Part shown: positions 60,947-64,000 of the stretch, piece after piece
Layout of the letters: every line of letters starts with the position of its first letter
Numbering within the stretch: the stretch's first letter is position 1
Assembly (NCBI RefSeq): GCF_018130385.1
Contig: NZ_JAFCLU010000021.1
Location: 1 to 64,000 of the forward strand
Direction of reading: 5' to 3'
DNA: 64,000 nucleotides
From: Bradyrhizobium sp. AUGA SZCCT0283
Lineage (GTDB): Bacteria; Pseudomonadota; Alphaproteobacteria; Rhizobiales; Xanthobacteraceae
Made by a program: the position numbers and the translations under genes
The notes under the pieces: generated by a model
Databases searched by the model: none
The model's input: only the letters and a program-made list of their open reading frames with translations
What the model was told of the DNA's origin: nothing

Positions 60947-61948
60947 ATGGAGTTGAGCGATCTCCTGACCTTTTCGACGGTTGCGCGGCTGGGCGGCATC
61001 ACCCGCGCCGCCGACGAGCTCAACACCGTGCAGTCCAACGTCACCCAACGGATCAAGGCGCTCGAAGCCGAGATCGGCACCGCGCTGTTCGAGCGGCACA
61101 GCCGCGGCATGACGCTGACCGGCGCCGGCCGCCGGCTGCTGCCCTACGCGCAGCGGATGGCGGCGCTGTCGCGCGAGGCTCTTTTGGCCGCGCGTGACGA
61201 TGGCGAACCGAAGGGACCGCTTGCGATCGGATCGATGGAAACCACGGCCGCCGTTCGCCTGCCCACCCTGCTCGCCGAATTCCATCGCCGCTTCCCGCAG
61301 GTGCGATTGAGCTTGCGGACGTCGACGACCGCCGAGCTGGTGGCGGGTGTGCTCAACGGTACGTTTGACGGCGCGTTCGTCGCGGGTCCCATCGACCACG
61401 CCGAACTCGAGGCGACGGTCGCCTTCCGCGAAGAACTGGTCTTGGTCACGGCGCGGCGATGGGCGAGCCTCGCCGCCCTGCGCGCAGGCACGCCGGAGTC
61501 CGGGCCGACCGCGCTGGTTTTCCGTACCGGCTGCACCTACCGACAACGGCTCGAGCAGATCTTCTCGGAATTCGGCTGGCCGTCTTCCGCGCGGTTCGAA
61601 CTCGGCACGCTCGACGGCATGATCGGCTGCGTCGCCGCCGACATGGGTGTGACGCTATTGCCGCGCGCGGTCGTCGGGCGGAACGAAAGCGTGAGCATCC
61701 ACACGCTGAGCCCGGCGCAGTCCAAGGTCGAGACGCTCTTCATCACCCGCCGCACTGCCCATCAATACAGCGCCCTGCAGGGCTTTGCGTCCTGCCTGAG
61801 CGGCAATGGCGAGGTTATTGCCGCCTGGCATACCAGCGCCGCAGCGCGACGCCGGCCCAGATCGCCTCGACCAGCCCGAACGGCCAGGCGCCCTGCAGAA
61901 ATCCGTAGATCGAGCCGAGCGCACAAGCGCCGGCGAAGGCGAGAATGA
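60947..61948 (+). CDS. LysR-family transcriptional regulator
   Basis: A 333-residue LysR protein: HTH MELSDLLTFSTVARLGGITRAADELNTVQSNVTQRIKALEAEIGTALFERHSRG and a substrate-binding domain of the CysB/CbbR type. Divergent from the two nitronate monooxygenase genes, so their likely regulator. Its last ~35 codons (RRRPRSPRPARTARRPAEIRR...) are Arg-rich and lie antisense to the next leftward gene, so the natural C terminus may have been extended by loss of an earlier stop. An upstream ATG at 60899 is possible. Confidence 0.88.
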   Translation: MELSDLLTFSTVARLGGITRAADELNTVQSNVTQRIKALEAEIGTALFERHSRGMTLTGAGRRLLPYAQRMAALSREALLAARDDGEPKGPLAIGSMETTAAVRLPTLLAEFHRRFPQVRLSLRTSTTAELVAGVLNGTFDGAFVAGPIDHAELEATVAFREELVLVTARRWASLAALRAGTPESGPTALVFRTGCTYRQRLEQIFSEFGWPSSARFELGTLDGMIGCVAADMGVTLLPRAVVGRNESVSIHTLSPAQSKVETLFITRRTAHQYSALQGFASCLSGNGEVIAAWHTSAAARRRPRSPRPARTARRPAEIRRSSRAHKRRRRRE

Positions 61949-62030
61949 ACCAGTGGCTGCGGTCCTCCAGCGCGTAGGCCACCAGCATCGCAGTCACCGC
62001 CAGCAGCCCGAACAGGCTCAACGCGTCCAT
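61815..62030 (-). CDS. Small two-helix membrane protein
   Basis: A 71-residue protein: helices about 3-20 (LSLFGLLAVTAMLVAYAL) and 28-50, with WPFGLVEAIWAGVALRRWY at the end. No known family recognised, but hydrophobic pattern and position downstream of hupE on the same strand support a real gene. Its 3' part overlaps the LysR gene on the other strand by 134 bp. Confidence 0.65.
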   Translation of the reverse strand: MDALSLFGLLAVTAMLVAYALEDRSHWFILAFAGACALGSIYGFLQGAWPFGLVEAIWAGVALRRWYARRQ

Positions 62031-62077
62031 CGTCATCTACCCGCCAAAACTCCAGCGCCACAGCGCAACGACGGCAC

Positions 62078-63127
62078 TTAACCAACAAAGATGCGTTCGA
62101 CCAGCCAGTAGGTGCCGATCGCCGCCACCGCCAGCGAGGCGATGCGCGGGGTCAGCCGCGCGCCGCGACCGCGCGATAGCCACATCAGCGCCGGCAGGAA
62201 GACGACGACGAAAATTAGTTGCCCGATCTCGACCCCCACATTGAAACCCACCAACCCACGCACCAGTGTCGCCCCCTTCAGGCCGAGCTCGCCAAGTACG
62301 GAGGCAAACCCGAAGCCGTGCACCAGGCCGAAACTGAAACTCCAGATCCACCGCCTCCTGTCGGGCTCGGCCGCGAAAAGATTCTCCAGCGCGACCCAGA
62401 CGATCGTAGCCGCAATCAGCGGCTCGATAATGCGGTCGGGAATCGTCACAATGCCCAGCGCGGCGACCGACAGCGTTACGCTATGAGCCAATGTGAAGGC
62501 CGTGACGATGCGCACTACCGACCACGCACCTCGCGCGGTGGCCAGCAGCGCGACCAGAAACAGCAGATGGTCATAGCCGGTGAGAATGTGCTCGATGCCG
62601 AGCTTGACGAAGTCGAACCAGCCCGTCGCGACGGTGCGGTCGATGTCCACAGTGACGAACCTCGATTCCTCCCCGAAGATCACCTGCCGCTCGCCGCTCG
62701 GCGTGCGAAGATTGCCGAGGGTTTGGTAGTGCTCGCCCAGAAAGGCGCGCCAGTCCTCGGTGATGTCGAGACGGCCATGGGAAGAGTCGCAGGTGAAGTC
62801 GATCTCGATTGTTGCGCGGGTCTCGTTGGTGCCGGCGCCGCCAATGCGCACTCGTCCGGCCCGGCAGCGTCCGCCGTCGAGGTCCACTATGACGCTCCTG
62901 CGCGCCGCTTCGGCCACCGCTTCCGCCGCTCCACGGTCACCACTGGCGGCGGTGGTGAGGATCGCCGCCGAGGCCGCCGGCAGTTCAGGCAAGGCGAGCG
63001 AGAGCGCGTAGAGCATCCGGCCGCCAGTGAATTCGATGCGCAATAATCCGGTGGTGGTTACGTGCGCAAGCGCGCCGCAGCAGCCAATAAGCGTCAGCCA
63101 GAGGAGTACCCATCGCGCGAGCCTCAT
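62078..63127 (-). CDS. HupE/UreJ-like membrane protein
   Basis: A 349-residue protein: signal peptide (MRLARWVLLWLTLIGCCGALA), a periplasmic domain (about 22-190), then six helices with HILTGYDHLLFLVALL, TLAHSVTLSVAAL, GLVHGFGFASVL, the His-rich motifs of the HupE/UreJ family (nickel/cobalt-related permeases in other settings). Metal or other role here unproven. 2 bp after the previous gene on the same strand. Confidence 0.82.
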   Translation of the reverse strand: MRLARWVLLWLTLIGCCGALAHVTTTGLLRIEFTGGRMLYALSLALPELPAASAAILTTAASGDRGAAEAVAEAARRSVIVDLDGGRCRAGRVRIGGAGTNETRATIEIDFTCDSSHGRLDITEDWRAFLGEHYQTLGNLRTPSGERQVIFGEESRFVTVDIDRTVATGWFDFVKLGIEHILTGYDHLLFLVALLATARGAWSVVRIVTAFTLAHSVTLSVAALGIVTIPDRIIEPLIAATIVWVALENLFAAEPDRRRWIWSFSFGLVHGFGFASVLGELGLKGATLVRGLVGFNVGVEIGQLIFVVVFLPALMWLSRGRGARLTPRIASLAVAAIGTYWLVERIFVG

Positions 63128-63129
63128 CG

Positions 63130-63651
63130 TCACGGTGCGCCTCCCGCCCGCTCCCATTCTTCGACAACGAAGGCCGGCAACAGTGCGACCTCCTGACTCC
63201 CGTCAAGCCTCGCATAGTGCGACAGGCCGATCGGATTGGTGCCGCCGAACGAAATCGCGAACACCGAAGCGCCGGGGCCGCTGACAATGACGCGCAGCCG
63301 GGGTGGCGCGAGACCGAACTGCGCCACGCCGACCCGAGCGACTTCCGCCTCGGTCAGGACGCGGTCCGGTCCCGAGTTTCGAAGCAGCTTGAGCGCGCTG
63401 TCGAGGCGCGCCTCGAAGCCTGCAGCGGCTGCGCCCTGCGTTGCGCGCCAGCCGGCTTGCGTGCGCACGAAATGCCAATGGCCGCGCGAGGCGGTTACAT
63501 CGACCTCCCGCACGTCCTCTACCGCAATCGTCATCAGCCCCTTCGGCACGTAAGGCTCAAACCCCGGACCACCACGTCCGCCGGTAAACGCCAGTGCCGC
63601 GAGGAAACCGGTCGCGCCGAGCGCGGCAGCTGCCCAGGCCAGCCGGTTCAT
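63130..63651 (-). CDS. DUF4340-like exported protein
   Basis: A 173-residue protein with an N-terminal membrane helix (AWAAAALGATGFLAALAF) and a periplasmic domain: VPKGLMTIAVEDVREVDVTASRGHWHFVRTQAGWRATQG, LIRNSGPDRVLTEAEVARVG-like strand repeat, typical of DUF4340 proteins that follow GldG-type ABC components. Overlaps the preceding gene by 4 nt. Confidence 0.65.
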   Translation of the reverse strand: MNRLAWAAAALGATGFLAALAFTGGRGGPGFEPYVPKGLMTIAVEDVREVDVTASRGHWHFVRTQAGWRATQGAAAAGFEARLDSALKLLRNSGPDRVLTEAEVARVGVAQFGLAPPRLRVIVSGPGASVFAISFGGTNPIGLSHYARLDGSQEVALLPAFVVEEWERAGGAP

Positions 63652-64000
63652 CGCCGCCACCACCACATTGCGCTGCCGGCGAATGCTATCAGCCCGGGAA
63701 TAAGCAGCACTGTGACCAGGAAGATGCCGCGCATCTGTTCGCCCGTGAGCGAGACCGTGGGGAGCACCTCGACCGGCGGTTTCATCGCCGGCGCTCTTTC
63801 CTCACGCGTCAGCCACGCGATTCCGGCCAGCACGGCATCGGAGTTGGCCAGATAGGGAAAGAAGGAATTGGAGGCGAAATCGGCATCGCCCGCGACAATC
63901 AAGCGAAAGGCCGCTGCCGCCGATCCCTGCAATCGCCCCTCGGCGGCGATCGCGATGATCTGCGAGGCGCGCGGGCCGGACTTGGCCTTTGTCCGGTCGC
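63648..64000 (-). CDS. GldG-like ABC-transporter auxiliary protein (C-terminal part, runs off right edge)
   Basis: Only the last 117 residues lie in the window. The end (GPRASQIIAIAAEGRLQG, RLIVAGDADFASNSFFPYLANSD, IAWLTREE, final helix GIFLVTVLLIPGLIAFAGSAMWWWRR) matches the C terminus of GldG/ABC_transp_aux proteins: a globular periplasmic domain anchored by a last membrane helix, which work with GldF-type permeases. The gene continues to higher coordinates outside the window. Confidence 0.72.
   Translation of the reverse strand, partial: DRTKAKSGPRASQIIAIAAEGRLQGSAAAAFRLIVAGDADFASNSFFPYLANSDAVLAGIAWLTREERAPAMKPPVEVLPTVSLTGEQMRGIFLVTVLLIPGLIAFAGSAMWWWRR

Noticed and set aside
1..64000. CRISPR arrays, complete insertion sequences, prophage genes, rRNA
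   Set aside because: No evenly spaced direct repeats, no full transposase or phage structural gene, and no rRNA sequence seen on either strand.

Overview
The window looks like chromosome of a Bradyrhizobium-type alphaproteobacterium. It is GC-rich. It carries the Bradyrhizobium-style general porin, the alphaproteobacterial block rpoZ-rsh-pdxJ-acpS-lepB-rnc-era-recO-parC, gatC/gatA/gatB with small genes between them, and several families of palindromic intergenic repeats typical of that genus. Assignment rests on gene content and recalled family features; no search was run.

Layout. 1-8.1 kb: start of an unknown gene, mntH behind a Mur-box-like operator, an envelope-stress style operon (TnpB-N-terminus/PspA fusion, YqiJ-like, flotillin YqiK) and two MFS exporters. 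8.1-16.9 kb: a small gene plus UspA, an adenylate cyclase, then a compact arsenic island of two divergent units: arsR-arsC(LMW-PTP type)-aqpS-arsC(glutaredoxin type) leftward, and arsR-arsO-MFS-MFS-Rid rightward. 16.9-27.6 kb: accessory genes (metallo-hydrolase, EamA and TauE transporters, DUF1259 protein, MFS, LamG-like protein, rhodanese-ChrB and ChrA, DUF6064, CDF zinc-type exporter). 27.7-38.6 kb: leftward housekeeping block. 38.9-45.5 kb: NYN protein, uracil-DNA glycosylase, peroxiredoxin, smpB, mscL, dapA and a lytic transglycosylase. 45.9-52.4 kb: porin, tRNA-Ser(GCT) with a nearby copy of its 3' end, small and hypothetical genes, a 30-residue lysine-rich protein and long gene-poor stretches. 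52.4-56.2 kb: gat genes. 56.4-64 kb: two tiny genes, an alpha/beta hydrolase lacking its serine, a metallo-hydrolase, two nitronate monooxygenases with a divergent LysR regulator, and a leftward HupE/GldG-like membrane gene cluster running off the right edge.

The most unusual items are the TnpB N-terminal domain read in frame into a PspA protein next to a flotillin, and a nearly identical 55-nt element placed at the presumed transcription start of two separate genes (DUF1259 and chromate resistance), each carrying a leader ORF that begins MPKYRVP. No prophage, complete insertion sequence or CRISPR array was seen.
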